Source: UBA4656 sp002405525
GTDB lineage: Bacteria > Pseudomonadota > Gammaproteobacteria > Xanthomonadales > Ahniellaceae
NCBI GenBank assembly: GCA_036723735.1
Contig: DAIMGT010000007.1
Location: 1 to 64,000, forward strand
Length of the DNA stretch: 64,000 nucleotides
Direction of reading: 5' to 3'
Part shown: piece by piece, positions 7,896-16,557 of the stretch
Layout: the number at the start of each line of letters is the position of its first letter
How positions within the stretch are numbered: position 1 is the stretch's first letter
Made by a program: the position numbers and the translations under genes
The notes under the pieces: generated by a model
Database searches by the model: none
What the model was told of the DNA's origin: nothing
Seen by the model: the letters and a program-made list of their open reading frames with translations, nothing else

Positions 7896-9515
7896 TCAGA
7901 ACGTGGGCAGGGCGAGCGTTCCCTGCAGGAAGCCGAGCGCGAACACGAGCCCGGGCGAGCCCGCCGCGGGGCCCGGGGCCGGAAAACTGATCTGCACGCC
8001 GTCGCTGCTTCGGATCGCGTAGATGCGGCCATCGGAGGGACGGAATACGGCGATCTCGTTGCGCACGTCGGCGTCGACATGGAGCGACAGCGGCTGGTCG
8101 CCGGGCAGGCCCCAGCGGACCGGCGTCGGATTGCCGAACAGGTACCAGTCGAGCCCCGTCGGCGTGCGCCGCACGACCATCTGGCTGAGGCGGTTGCCGG
8201 GGCCGGGGCTGTCGACCCAGCGTCCGAGGACCATGGTGTCGCCGACCTCGCCCCATGCGACGGTCCCGATGCCGGTCGCTTGAGTGCGTTCCGGGCCGAT
8301 CTGCCACAGCACCATCGACATCGCGGTGGCGCCCGGTGCGTTGCGGGCATAGGTCGTGATCTCGTCGATGCCATCGAGGTCGGCGTCCTGGCCCGGCCCG
8401 AACGCGACCTGCGCGGAGGTGTAGTTCGGCGACACACGTGGATCGACCACGAAGTCGCGCGTGGTCGACGTGCTGCTGAAGTGCACGCGCGCCAGCCAGC
8501 CGGAGAGCCCGCCGATATCGCCACGGAAGGCCATCGCCAGGTCGGTCACGCCGTCGCCGTCGTAGTCGCCGGGGAGCGGGTAGTGCTCGGTGGCGGTCCA
8601 GTCGCCCTCCAGCGCAAGGCTGCGCGCGCCGGCGCCGGTGGTGAAGTTCAGGCTGCCGAGGACCGGATCCCAGAAGCCCAGATTGAGGCGCGAGCGGCCG
8701 CCGAATCGCCCGGCATAGGGCAGGCTGGTGCCGTTGCCGAAGCGGATCGGCCCGGCGTCGAAGACCGGCGCCGTCTGGCGTGCGTACCAGTCGAGTCCGC
8801 CACCGGCGTAGTGCAGCACCGCGAGCGGGCTGTCGGGCGTGCCTTCGCTGGCGCCATTGGGCAGCAGGTCCAGGCTGGGGCGGCGGCAGCGGACGATGGC
8901 CTGCGCCGGTTCCTCCAAGCCGCTGCGGAAGATCGCATCGGGCGTCGCGGTGTCGAGCACGAGGCGCGCGCCGTCGATGCGACCCATGCCCGGGGTGGCG
9001 CCGGCGGCGCGGGCGATGCGCAGGCTCACCGGTTGCGCGCGGCCGATGTCGAACTCGAGGTAGCGCCCGATCAGGTTCAGGCACTGGCTGCCGTCCAGCC
9101 CGGCTTGGAAGGCGCGCGTGGCGTAGTCGCTGGACAGCGTGCCGCCCGCGGCCTGCACATCCGCCTGCCACCACGTGGTGCCGGCGCGATCCGCGAAGCG
9201 ATAGCGGCCGCGAACAGCGCTGGTTCCGGCGCCGTGCGGGAATGCGGCCAGCGGCAGTTCCACCCCGCCGCTGGCGTCCACCAGCCGCAGGTCGAGGTCG
9301 CCCGCGCGCGAGTAGTCGAGGTCGACCTCGAGCTGCGCGGCCACGATCGGTTCGGCGATCGCCGACAGGTCGAAGGCCAGCGTGCGGCCACTGCCGGTGA
9401 TCGGTCCCGGGTTGGAGGCTGCGACCACGATCTCCGCGGCCTGCGCCGACGGGGGCGCGGCGGACAGGCCGCAGAGCAGCAGGACGGCGGCACGGGGAAA
9501 TCGGCGGATCGGCAT
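7896..9515 (-). CDS. exported protein with P/Homo-B-like domain, internal IFRSGLE motif and FG-GAP/VCBS repeats
   Basis: Product of 539 aa with a signal peptide (RRFPRAAVLLLCGLSAAPPSAQA). Residues 30-190 look like a proprotein-convertase P domain (LEVDLDYSRAGDLDLRLVD...GTTWWQADVQ), a jelly-roll usually attached to secreted peptidases or adhesins; no peptidase is present here. Residues 195-201 read IFRSGLE, resembling the FADGFE tails of the neighbouring products but inside the protein. From about 210 on come FG-GAP/VCBS-type repeats with calcium-loop motifs GDYDGDGVTDLAM and GQDADLDGIDEITTYAR, typical of integrin-like beta-propellers. It looks like a DGFE-tailed protein fused to a propeller. 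GGAG lies 7 bases before the ATG at 9515. It is the first gene of the operon divergent from sigma/kinase module B. Confidence 0.8.
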   Translation of the reverse strand: MPIRRFPRAAVLLLCGLSAAPPSAQAAEIVVAASNPGPITGSGRTLAFDLSAIAEPIVAAQLEVDLDYSRAGDLDLRLVDASGGVELPLAAFPHGAGTSAVRGRYRFADRAGTTWWQADVQAAGGTLSSDYATRAFQAGLDGSQCLNLIGRYLEFDIGRAQPVSLRIARAAGATPGMGRIDGARLVLDTATPDAIFRSGLEEPAQAIVRCRRPSLDLLPNGASEGTPDSPLAVLHYAGGGLDWYARQTAPVFDAGPIRFGNGTSLPYAGRFGGRSRLNLGFWDPVLGSLNFTTGAGARSLALEGDWTATEHYPLPGDYDGDGVTDLAMAFRGDIGGLSGWLARVHFSSTSTTRDFVVDPRVSPNYTSAQVAFGPGQDADLDGIDEITTYARNAPGATAMSMVLWQIGPERTQATGIGTVAWGEVGDTMVLGRWVDSPGPGNRLSQMVVRRTPTGLDWYLFGNPTPVRWGLPGDQPLSLHVDADVRNEIAVFRPSDGRIYAIRSSDGVQISFPAPGPAAGSPGLVFALGFLQGTLALPTF

Positions 9516-9727
9516 GCGGGCGCTCCGGGGGGGGCTCGTACGGACGTACGCCGCGGCGCCGGCGCAACTGACATGGCCCGCCCTGCGTCAGGCGCACCGC
9601 CGATCCGGCGTACGTTCTGCCATGGCCCGTCGAATCCTCGCCGCCGACCCGTCGGCGACCTGCCGTGACCCGCGCCGCCGGCGGCGCTCGGCTATCCTCA
9701 GTACGGGTCCGGTGTCGAGGTTGCTGC
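9516..9727 (+). promoter_or_regulatory. divergent promoter region of module B
   Basis: This 212-base gap separates the exported-protein operon from the second ECF sigma gene and must contain both promoters. It carries a dyad of two CGTACG units, CGTACGGACGTACG, at 9537-9550 and a further CGTACG within 9608-9615. I see no good sigma-70 boxes. The repeated motif is a candidate target for the adjacent sigma factor or a repressor; this is inference. Confidence 0.3.
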
Positions 9728-10300
9728 GTGTCGGAGAACGGGAGCGACGGCGAGATCACCGGTTGGCTGGCGCGCTGGGGCGAAGGTGACGTCGCCGCGC
9801 TCGACCGCGTATTGCCGCAGGTCTACGACGATCTGCGCCGCCTCGCCGCGCACGCGCTGCGCGGCCACCGCGACCACGACACCCTGCAGCCGACGGCGCT
9901 GGTGCACGACGTTTTCGTGCGCCTGCTCGGCGCGGATGCGGTGGACCTGCGCAGCCGCAGGCACCTGTTCACCACCGCGGCCAAGCTGATGCGCCAAGTG
10001 CTGATCGACCGCGCGCGCGCGGCCCGGCGGGACAAGCGCGGCGGCGGCGAGTGGCAGCGGGTCGATTTCATCGAGGCGATGGCGCTGCCGAGCGAGGCCG
10101 ATACGCACCTTCCGTCGCTGGACGCGGCGCTCACCGCGCTCGCCGCGCTCGATCTGCGGATGGCCCAGGTCGTCGAACTGCGCGTGTTCGCCGGCCTCGA
10201 GGTGGCGGAGGTGGCGCGCCTGCTGGAGATCGACGAGCGCACGGTGTACCGCGACTGGGCAATGGCGCGCGCCTGGCTCAGGGATCGCCTGCAGTCGTGA
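9728..10300 (+). CDS. ECF sigma factor, kinase-associated type (module B)
   Basis: A 190-aa ECF sigma factor. The GTG at 9728 is chosen because the product then begins just ahead of the region-2 helix (EITGWLARWGEGD); an ATG at 9665 would add an unrelated basic leader. Region 2 contains HDTLQPTALVHDVFVRLL, again lacking the usual acidic D-x-x-D, with Thr56 in the position of the regulatory Thr in ECF43-type factors. Region 4 (about 130-188) carries RMAQVVELRVFAGLEVAEVA and the helix-turn-helix ERTVYRDWAMARAWL. It differs clearly in sequence from the module A sigma factor, so the two modules are not a fresh duplication. The kinase gene follows after 22 bases. It probably drives the divergent operon at 5751-9515 (inference). 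Confidence 0.87.
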   Translation: MSENGSDGEITGWLARWGEGDVAALDRVLPQVYDDLRRLAAHALRGHRDHDTLQPTALVHDVFVRLLGADAVDLRSRRHLFTTAAKLMRQVLIDRARAARRDKRGGGEWQRVDFIEAMALPSEADTHLPSLDAALTALAALDLRMAQVVELRVFAGLEVAEVARLLEIDERTVYRDWAMARAWLRDRLQS

Positions 10301-10322
10301 CATCCGGACCGTCGGAGCTTGC

Positions 10323-13058
10323 ATGGGCGAAACGCCGTTCCAGCGCCTGAAGGCGGCATTCAACGCGCTGCTCGACCTGTCCCCGGCGGCGCGCGGCGAA
10401 CGTCTTGCCGGGCTTGCGTCCGAGGAGCCGGCGCTCGCCGCGGAGCTCTCGCGCCTGTTCGCGGCGCTCGACGAGCGCGACCTCGCGCCCCGGGAACCAG
10501 AGGGCGATCCGCTGCTCGGCGCGCGGGTCGGGCCGTTCGCGCTGCGCCGGCGGCTCGGCGCTGGCGGCATGGGCGTGGTCTACCTCGGCGAGCGGGTCGA
10601 CGGCGAGGTCGCCCAGCAGGCCGCGATCAAGCTGCCGGGGCGGATCGCTTTTGCCGACCCGCGGTCGCAGCGCTTCCTGCGCGAGCGCGACTTCCTGGCC
10701 CGGCTCTCGCACCCGAACGTGGCGCGACTGGTCGATGCCGGCAGCAGCGAGACGCTGGGGCCGTGGTTCGCGATGGAGTACGTCGACGGCGAGCCGATCA
10801 CCCGCCATGCGGACCAGGCGCGGCTCGACGTGCGCGCGCGGCTCGCGCTGTGGCTGCAGGTCGCCGATGCGGTCGCCTACGCCCACCGCAACGCGATCGT
10901 GCACCGCGACCTGAAGCCCGGCAACGTGCTGGTCGACGACGCCGGCCGCGCGAAACTGCTCGACTTCGGGATCGCGAAGTTCATCGACCCGCTGGCCCCG
11001 GCGACCGACACCGCGGTCGCGTTCACCGCCCGCTATGCCTCGCCCGAGCAGATTGCCGGCGAGCCGGCGACCACCGCCACCGACGTGCATGGCCTCGGGC
11101 TGCTGCTGTTCGAACTGCTGTGCGGGAGACCGGCTTTCTCCGCGGGCGGCGACCTCGCGCTGCGTCAGGCGATCGCGACCGCCGATGCGCCTGCGCTGCG
11201 GGCCACGCTCGCCGCCGGGTCGCGCGCCGAAGCGCATGCCATCGCCACCGCGCGCCGGGCATCGCTGCCTGCGCTTCGGCGCCTGCTCGGGGGCGACCTC
11301 GAAGCCGTCGTGGGCCGGGCGCTGCGCAAGCCGCCGGCGCAGCGCTATCCGACCGTGGTCGCGTTCGCCGACGACATCCGCGCGTGGCTCGACGGATTGC
11401 CGGTGGCCGCGGTCGCGCCGTCGCCCGTGTATCGGCTGCGGCGCTTGATCGGTCGCCACCGGGTGGTCAGCACCGTGAGCCTGTTGGCCGTGGTCGGCAT
11501 TGTGACGGCGCTCGGCGTCGCGCTGCAGCAGCGCGCCCAGTTCCTGCTCGCCCGCGACCAGGCGCGAGCGGAGAACGCGCTGCTGCTGCGCCTCGTGGAA
11601 GGCGCCGATCCCTACCACCTGCGCGGCTCCGAGCTGCGGCTCGCGGAGCTGCTGGAGGATGCGGCGACGCAGACCATCGCGCGTACCGACCTTGAACCCG
11701 CGGCACGCGTGCGCTTGCTGGCGACCGTCGGCGGAACGCTGCTGAGCCAGTCGCGGTTCGCCGTCGCCGAACCCGCCCTCGCGGCGGCACGCGAGTCTGT
11801 CACCGACGCCGACCCGGACCTGCGGCTGCGGCTCGACGTGTTGCTCGCCGCCGCGCGATTCGAACTCGGCCAGCGCGAGGCGGCGGTGGCGATGCTCGCG
11901 GCGGCATGGCCGGCGCTCGAACGCGCACCGTCCGCGCTGCGCATCGAAGCGCTCGAATGGCGTGCGCACATGCAGCGGGCGCAGGAACGTCTCGAGCCGG
12001 CGCTGGCCGATGTCGAGACGGCGCTCTCGCTGTGCGGCCCTGCCTGCGGCGACACGGTAGACGGCCGCGTCGCGCTGGTGACCAAGCGCATCGACCTGCT
12101 GTCGCGGCTGGGGCGACACCGGGCCGCGCTGGCGGAGGCCGATGCCGCGTGGCGCATCGCGGACGCTTTGCCCGAAGCGCGCGCCGACGTGCGCGTCCTG
12201 GTCGGTGCCTCGCGCGCCGCGGCGCTGTCGCAGGCCGGGCGCACGGGCGCGGCCGAGGCGGCGTTGGCCGGGCTGATTCCGTTCGCGGAGCGCCTGCATG
12301 CCGGTCGCGGCAACCGGCTCGCCGGGCTGTATTCGACCCTCGAGCAGGTGCGACGAAACGGGGGGCGCCATCGGGCAGCGGCGGACAGCGCGGCGCGCGT
12401 GGTCGCGCTGTACGAGGCGAGCCTGCCGGATTCGGTGTACCTCGCCTACGCGCTCAAGACGCTGGGCCTCAACCTGCGCCTGGTTGGCGAGCATGCGCCG
12501 GCGATCGCCGCGCTCGATCGCGCCGCGATCATGTTCCGCCGGGTCGAAGGCGAGGGCAGCGCGGAGGCGATGTGGTGCGAGATCAACCGCGCCGCGGTGG
12601 TGGCGATGCGCGACCGCACGCCGGCCACGCTGGCCGCGCTGTCCGAGGCCGCGAGGCGCTACCACGCCAGCGGCAACCGGACCTTCGAATGGGTGGCGCG
12701 ACTGCTGGTGGCGGAGACGGCGGCCGACCTCGGGAATGTCGCGCTGGCGCGGCGCGAGCTTGCCGCGACGCCGCCGTCCGGCGCCGGCGTCGCCGGCAGA
12801 CGCGCGCGCGTCGATGTCCTCAGGCGCCAGCTCGACGGGCTGGAGGGCGCCGCACCGGACGCCCGGGACGGCGCCTACGCTGCGGCCCTGGCCGAGTCGG
12901 GCGCCGGTGGGATCACTCGCGCGCGCCTGCTGCGCGTCGTGGCCCGTCACACGCCGTCGTCGGCCGCCTGCGAAGCCGCCCGGTCGGCGTGGGCCGAGGT
13001 GGACCCCACGCAGGGCGCGTGGCGCCAGGAGCAGCGGAGCCTGGCGCGCTGTCCCTGA
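10323..13058 (+). CDS. transmembrane Ser/Thr protein kinase with long TPR region (module B)
   Basis: Protein of 911 aa with the same plan as the kinase at 3488-5746. A helical N-terminus (1-65) leads into a Hanks kinase domain (about 70-355) with glycine loop GAGGMGVV, Lys103 in AAIKLP, catalytic loop HRDLKPGN (194-201) and DFG (214-216), all intact. A membrane helix (about 381-401) is followed by some 500 residues of helical repeats of TPR character, longer than in module A. The ATG lies 22 bases after the sigma stop. It probably senses an envelope signal and phosphorylates the sigma factor encoded just upstream (family-based inference). Its stop lies 8 bases from that of miaB on the opposite strand. 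Confidence 0.9.
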   Translation: MGETPFQRLKAAFNALLDLSPAARGERLAGLASEEPALAAELSRLFAALDERDLAPREPEGDPLLGARVGPFALRRRLGAGGMGVVYLGERVDGEVAQQAAIKLPGRIAFADPRSQRFLRERDFLARLSHPNVARLVDAGSSETLGPWFAMEYVDGEPITRHADQARLDVRARLALWLQVADAVAYAHRNAIVHRDLKPGNVLVDDAGRAKLLDFGIAKFIDPLAPATDTAVAFTARYASPEQIAGEPATTATDVHGLGLLLFELLCGRPAFSAGGDLALRQAIATADAPALRATLAAGSRAEAHAIATARRASLPALRRLLGGDLEAVVGRALRKPPAQRYPTVVAFADDIRAWLDGLPVAAVAPSPVYRLRRLIGRHRVVSTVSLLAVVGIVTALGVALQQRAQFLLARDQARAENALLLRLVEGADPYHLRGSELRLAELLEDAATQTIARTDLEPAARVRLLATVGGTLLSQSRFAVAEPALAAARESVTDADPDLRLRLDVLLAAARFELGQREAAVAMLAAAWPALERAPSALRIEALEWRAHMQRAQERLEPALADVETALSLCGPACGDTVDGRVALVTKRIDLLSRLGRHRAALAEADAAWRIADALPEARADVRVLVGASRAAALSQAGRTGAAEAALAGLIPFAERLHAGRGNRLAGLYSTLEQVRRNGGRHRAAADSAARVVALYEASLPDSVYLAYALKTLGLNLRLVGEHAPAIAALDRAAIMFRRVEGEGSAEAMWCEINRAAVVAMRDRTPATLAALSEAARRYHASGNRTFEWVARLLVAETAADLGNVALARRELAATPPSGAGVAGRRARVDVLRRQLDGLEGAAPDARDGAYAAALAESGAGGITRARLLRVVARHTPSSAACEAARSAWAEVDPTQGAWRQEQRSLARCP

Positions 13059-13066
13059 GTTGTGGC

Positions 13067-14410
13067 TCAGGCAACCGCATCGTCGCGCAGCAGCAGGCGG
13101 CCGCGCAGCGAATTCGGCATCGCCTCTGTGATCTGCACGTCGAGGAAGCGACCGACCAGGCGCGGGTGGCCGTCGAAGTTCACCGTGCGGTGGTTCTCGG
13201 TCTTGCCGCACAGTTGCGCGGCATCCTTGCGGCTGGGGCCCTCGACCAGCACCGACTGCACGCTGCCGACCATCGCGCGGCTGATCGCGAGCGCGTTGGC
13301 GTTGATCTTGGCCTGCAGTCGCTGCAGGCGTTCGGACTTGACCGCCTCGGGCGTGTCGTCGGTCAGGTTGGCGGCCGGCGTGCCGGGGCGGCGCGAGTAG
13401 ACGAAGGAGAAGCTCTGGTCGAAGCCAACGTCGTCGATCAGCTTCATCGTGGCTGCGAAGTCGGCATCGGTCTCGCCCGGGAACCCGACGATGAAGTCGG
13501 ACGAGATGCAGATACCCGGTCGTGCCTCGCGCAGGCGGCGCATCCTGGCCTTGTATTCGAGCACGGTGTGCCCGCGCTTCATCGCCGCCAGGATGCGGTC
13601 GGAGCCGGACTGCACCGGCAGGTGCAGGAAGGCCGCCAGCTTGGGCACGTTGCGGTAGGCCTCGATCAGCCGATCGGTGAACTCGACCGGGTGCGAGGTG
13701 GTGAACCGGATGCGGCCGATGGCGGGAATGCGCGCCAGGGTCTCGATCAGCAGGGCGAGGTCGGCAGTCTCGCCGTCGTGCATCGGCCCGCGGTAGGCGT
13801 TGACGTTCTGGCCGAGCAGGTTCACCTCGCGCACGCCCTGCGCCGCGAGCTTGGCGACCTCGGCCACCACGTCGTCGAACGACCGGCTGACTTCCTCGCC
13901 GCGGGTGTAGGGCACCACGCAGAACGAGCAGTACTTGCTGCAGCCCTCCATGATCGACACGAAGGCAGTCGGCCCCTCGGCCCGCGGCTCCGGCAGGCGG
14001 TCGAACTTCTCCACCTCGGGAAAGGAGATGTCGACCTGCGGCCGCGCGGTGGCGCGGCGCGCCTCGATCATCTGCGGCAGCCGGTGCAGGGTCTGCGGGC
14101 CGAACACCAGGTCGACGTGCGGGGCGCGGCGGATGATCGCCTCGCCCTCCTGGCTGGCCACGCAGCCGCCGACGCCGATCAACAGCGCCGGTCTGGCCTT
14201 CTTCAGCTGCTTCCAGCGGCCGAGCTGGGAGAACACCTTTTCCTGTGCCTTCTCGCGGATCGAGCAGGTGTTGACCAGGATGACGTCGGCCTCGGACTCG
14301 TCCTCGGTCAGTTCGAGGCCGTGCGATGCGGCCAGCACGTCGGCCATCTTGGCCGAGTCGTACTCGTTCATCTGGCAGCCGTGGGTCTTGATGAAGAGCT
14401 TGCCGGACAC
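13067..14410 (-). CDS. miaB: tRNA-2-methylthio-N6-dimethylallyladenosine synthase MiaB
   Basis: MiaB is the radical-SAM methylthiotransferase that adds the 2-methylthio group to i6A37 of tRNAs reading UNN codons. The 447-aa product starts with the UPF0004 domain (KLFIKTHGCQMNEYDS, with later Cys residues in NTCSIREKAQ and GGCVASQ), followed by the radical-SAM motif CSKYCSFCVVPYTRG with the C-x3-C-x2-C cluster ligands, and a C-terminal TRAM domain. The best start is GTG at 14410; the frame stays open upstream without a better start next to the conserved N-terminus. The gene is normally joined to phoH-ybeY, but here 12.5 kb of signalling and exported-protein genes lie between. It is divergent from the transglycosylase gene at 14537. 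Confidence 0.95.
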   Translation of the reverse strand: MSGKLFIKTHGCQMNEYDSAKMADVLAASHGLELTEDESEADVILVNTCSIREKAQEKVFSQLGRWKQLKKARPALLIGVGGCVASQEGEAIIRRAPHVDLVFGPQTLHRLPQMIEARRATARPQVDISFPEVEKFDRLPEPRAEGPTAFVSIMEGCSKYCSFCVVPYTRGEEVSRSFDDVVAEVAKLAAQGVREVNLLGQNVNAYRGPMHDGETADLALLIETLARIPAIGRIRFTTSHPVEFTDRLIEAYRNVPKLAAFLHLPVQSGSDRILAAMKRGHTVLEYKARMRRLREARPGICISSDFIVGFPGETDADFAATMKLIDDVGFDQSFSFVYSRRPGTPAANLTDDTPEAVKSERLQRLQAKINANALAISRAMVGSVQSVLVEGPSRKDAAQLCGKTENHRTVNFDGHPRLVGRFLDVQITEAMPNSLRGRLLLRDDAVA

Positions 14411-14536
14411 GGGCGGGCTCGCGGGGTGCTGGATTGCGCGGCAGTGTAGGCCGCGGGGCCGCGGCCGGCCAGCCCGGGAACCCGGGCCCGCGGCGGGTGG
14501 TCTTGATTTTTCCCTTGACTGGTCGAAACTTGCAGC

Positions 14537-15280
14537 ATGACCCCGGCACGCGCCCTGCGTTTTCTGCCCGTTCTCGCCCTGCTGGCGGCGGGTGCGGCCG
14601 CGCCGGCGTGGGCCGGCGGGATCGTCAAGTGGGTCGACGCCAACGGCATCACCCACTATTCGAACGTGCCCGCCGACCGCGCCCGCGCTCGCGCCGCGGC
14701 GACGGCTCCTGCGCCGAGCGTGCCGGCGACGTCCTACCGCGCCTCGGTGTTCAAGTTCCGCGACGCCAACGGCGTCACCCACTACACCGACCGCCGGCCG
14801 TTGAACCGTCGCTACACGGTGATCAACGTCTACTGCCCGGCCTGCGATCCGCGTTCGCCGGTGAATTGGGACCGGACCCGGCTCAACCTCACCGCCTACG
14901 GCGACGAGATCGCGGCTGCTGCGGAGCGTTGGAAGGTCGATCCCGCGCTGGTGCGCGCGGTGATCCACGCCGAGTCGGCGTTCCGTCCGGATGCGGTCTC
15001 GCACAAGGGTGCGCAGGGGCTGATGCAGTTGATGCCGGGCACCGCCGAAATCTACGGGGTCGTTGATCCGTTCGACGCCGCGCAGAACATCGAGGCCGGC
15101 GTGCAGCACCTGGCGGGACTGCTGGTGCGCTACGACGGCGACGTGACGCTGGCGGCGGCCGCGTACAACGCCGGCGAGGGCGCGGTGAAGCGCTGGGGCG
15201 GGATTCCGCCCTACGAGGAAACCAAGGTCTACGTGCAGCGCGTCGGCACCCTGCACCGCCGCTACCAGGCCGGGTCCTGA
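14537..15280 (+). CDS. lytic murein transglycosylase with two DUF4124 motifs
   Basis: This 247-aa protein is exported (signal peptide LRFLPVLALLAAGAAAPAWA). Two DUF4124-type units follow, KWVDANGITHYSNVPADR (about 33-52) and KFRDANGVTHYTDRRP (about 73-89), then a SLT/Slt70-type transglycosylase domain (about 115-245). The catalytic Glu is in VIHAESAFRPDAVSHKGAQG and the family motifs GLMQLMPGTA and AAYNAGEGAVKRWGGIPPY are present. It should cleave the glycan strands of peptidoglycan in the periplasm. The gene stands alone, divergent from miaB and convergent with degS. The enzyme class is secure; its physiological role (wall turnover or envelope-machine assembly) is open. Confidence 0.9.
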   Translation: MTPARALRFLPVLALLAAGAAAPAWAGGIVKWVDANGITHYSNVPADRARARAAATAPAPSVPATSYRASVFKFRDANGVTHYTDRRPLNRRYTVINVYCPACDPRSPVNWDRTRLNLTAYGDEIAAAAERWKVDPALVRAVIHAESAFRPDAVSHKGAQGLMQLMPGTAEIYGVVDPFDAAQNIEAGVQHLAGLLVRYDGDVTLAAAAYNAGEGAVKRWGGIPPYEETKVYVQRVGTLHRRYQAGS

Positions 15281-15300
15281 GCAGCGCTCCGGCGGGCGGG

Positions 15301-16416
15301 TCAAAGACGCGGCCGCGGACGCTCCGCGAGGACCACGTCGACTGCCAGCGGTACGCCGGCGCGTTCGCCTTCGACGCGCACCGCCGTGCCCGGCGGTGTC
15401 GCCGCCTCGCGCGCGCGCAGTTCGCTTTCGCCGCGGACGTCGACGCCGTCGTAGCGCAGCAGGCGGTCGCCGACCCGCAGCCCGGCAAGGTCGGCCGGAC
15501 CGCCCTGCGCGACCGCTACCAGCTGTACCCCGCGCGGGCGCGCCTCGCGGGTCGGTGCTGCCGACAGCGGAGCCTCGGCATAGTCGGCGCCGATCGTGCC
15601 GCGCACCACATAGCCGCGCGCGGCAAGCGAATCGAGGATCCGTCGCGCCGCGCTGGCCGGGATCGCGAATCCCACGCCCTGCACGCCGCGCTCGCGACCC
15701 AGCACGCCGGTGATGACCCCTACCAGCCGGCCGTCGGCGTCGACCAGGGCGCCCCCGGAATTGCCGAGGTTGATGGCCGCGTCGGTCTGCACCAGGTCCT
15801 CGTAGCGGCTGAGCGACGGCTGGTCGCGACCGGTCGCGCTGATGATGCCCACGGTGACCGTCTGGCCGATCCCTTCCGGGTTGCCGATCGCCAGCACCAC
15901 GTCGCCGACCTCGGGCGGCCGCTGGTCGGCGAAGCCGATGGCCGGGAAGTTGGCGCCGTCGATGCGCAGCAGGGCGAGGTCGGACGCCGGGTCGCGACCG
16001 GCGATCTTGGCTTCGGTGACGCGGCCATCAGCCAGCCCCACCCAGATCCGCTGCGCGTCGCGCACCACGTGGTCGTTGGTCAGCACCAGCCCCTCCGCGC
16101 CGACGATCACTCCCGAGCCGTCGCTGCGCTCGAAGCGGCTGATCGGCGTGGCGAAGGCCAGCGGCGGGCGCTGCGCCAGCGGGTCGCCGAGCAGCCGGAT
16201 GCCGAGGTCGGTGACCAGGCGGTTGGCGTAGATGTTGACCACCGAAGGTGCGGCGCGGCGCACCGCGCCCGCATAACTGGCCGGGCCGGGCGCGGCCGCT
16301 CCGGCCGCCGGCGCGGCGAAGCGCTCGGGGAACAGGCGGGTGGCCACGAAAGCCAGCGCCAGGCCGAGGGTGGCGAACTGCAGAATGAAGGCGAAGGCGC
16401 GGAGGAAGCGGCCCAT
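15301..16416 (-). CDS. degS: DegS/AlgW-like membrane-anchored serine protease
   Basis: A 371-aa S1C (trypsin-like) protease with one PDZ domain, the layout of DegS and AlgW that cleave an anti-sigma factor during envelope stress. The ATG at 16416 puts a short membrane anchor (FAFILQFATLGLALAFVATRLF) at residues 5-30; an upstream in-frame GTG at 16464 is less likely. The triad residues are seen in LTNDHVV (His), SDLALLRI (Asp) and LGNSGGALVD (Ser). The PDZ domain occupies about the last 90 residues (GVQLVAVAQGGPADLAGLRVGDRLL). It is divergent from petA. The symbol degS follows the single PDZ and the anchor; no rseA is in the window to confirm the pathway. Confidence 0.85.
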   Translation of the reverse strand: MGRFLRAFAFILQFATLGLALAFVATRLFPERFAAPAAGAAAPGPASYAGAVRRAAPSVVNIYANRLVTDLGIRLLGDPLAQRPPLAFATPISRFERSDGSGVIVGAEGLVLTNDHVVRDAQRIWVGLADGRVTEAKIAGRDPASDLALLRIDGANFPAIGFADQRPPEVGDVVLAIGNPEGIGQTVTVGIISATGRDQPSLSRYEDLVQTDAAINLGNSGGALVDADGRLVGVITGVLGRERGVQGVGFAIPASAARRILDSLAARGYVVRGTIGADYAEAPLSAAPTREARPRGVQLVAVAQGGPADLAGLRVGDRLLRYDGVDVRGESELRAREAATPPGTAVRVEGERAGVPLAVDVVLAERPRPRL

Positions 16417-16465
16417 GGCGGGACGGGGCGTGCCGGGGTCGGCATTGTGACGGCCGCCGTTCACG

Positions 16466-16494
16466 TTGTCTCCCCCGGGCGCGCTGGCTAGAAT
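16466..16494 (+). promoter_or_regulatory. sigma-70-type promoter for petABC
   Basis: TTGTCT (16466-16471) and TAGAAT (16489-16494) are separated by exactly 17 bases and lie 64 bases upstream of petA. This is the best sigma-70 match noticed in the window. Confidence 0.6.
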
Positions 16495-16557
16495 TGGGCG
16501 ATTCTGGCGGGCTCAGACGCCCGCCGCAGCTTTCGAATCATCGATCTGGAGAGCCGA

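Noticed and set aside
7349..8524. Full 391-codon version of the lipoprotein gene
   Set aside because: The first 213 codons are antisense-like Arg/Ser-rich sequence inside the upstream gene; the lipoprotein signal and ribosome site point to 7885 as the start.
10278..14549. Minus-strand ORF of 1423 codons
   Set aside because: It covers the antisense of the module B kinase and an alternative frame of miaB; both real genes have full catalytic motifs.
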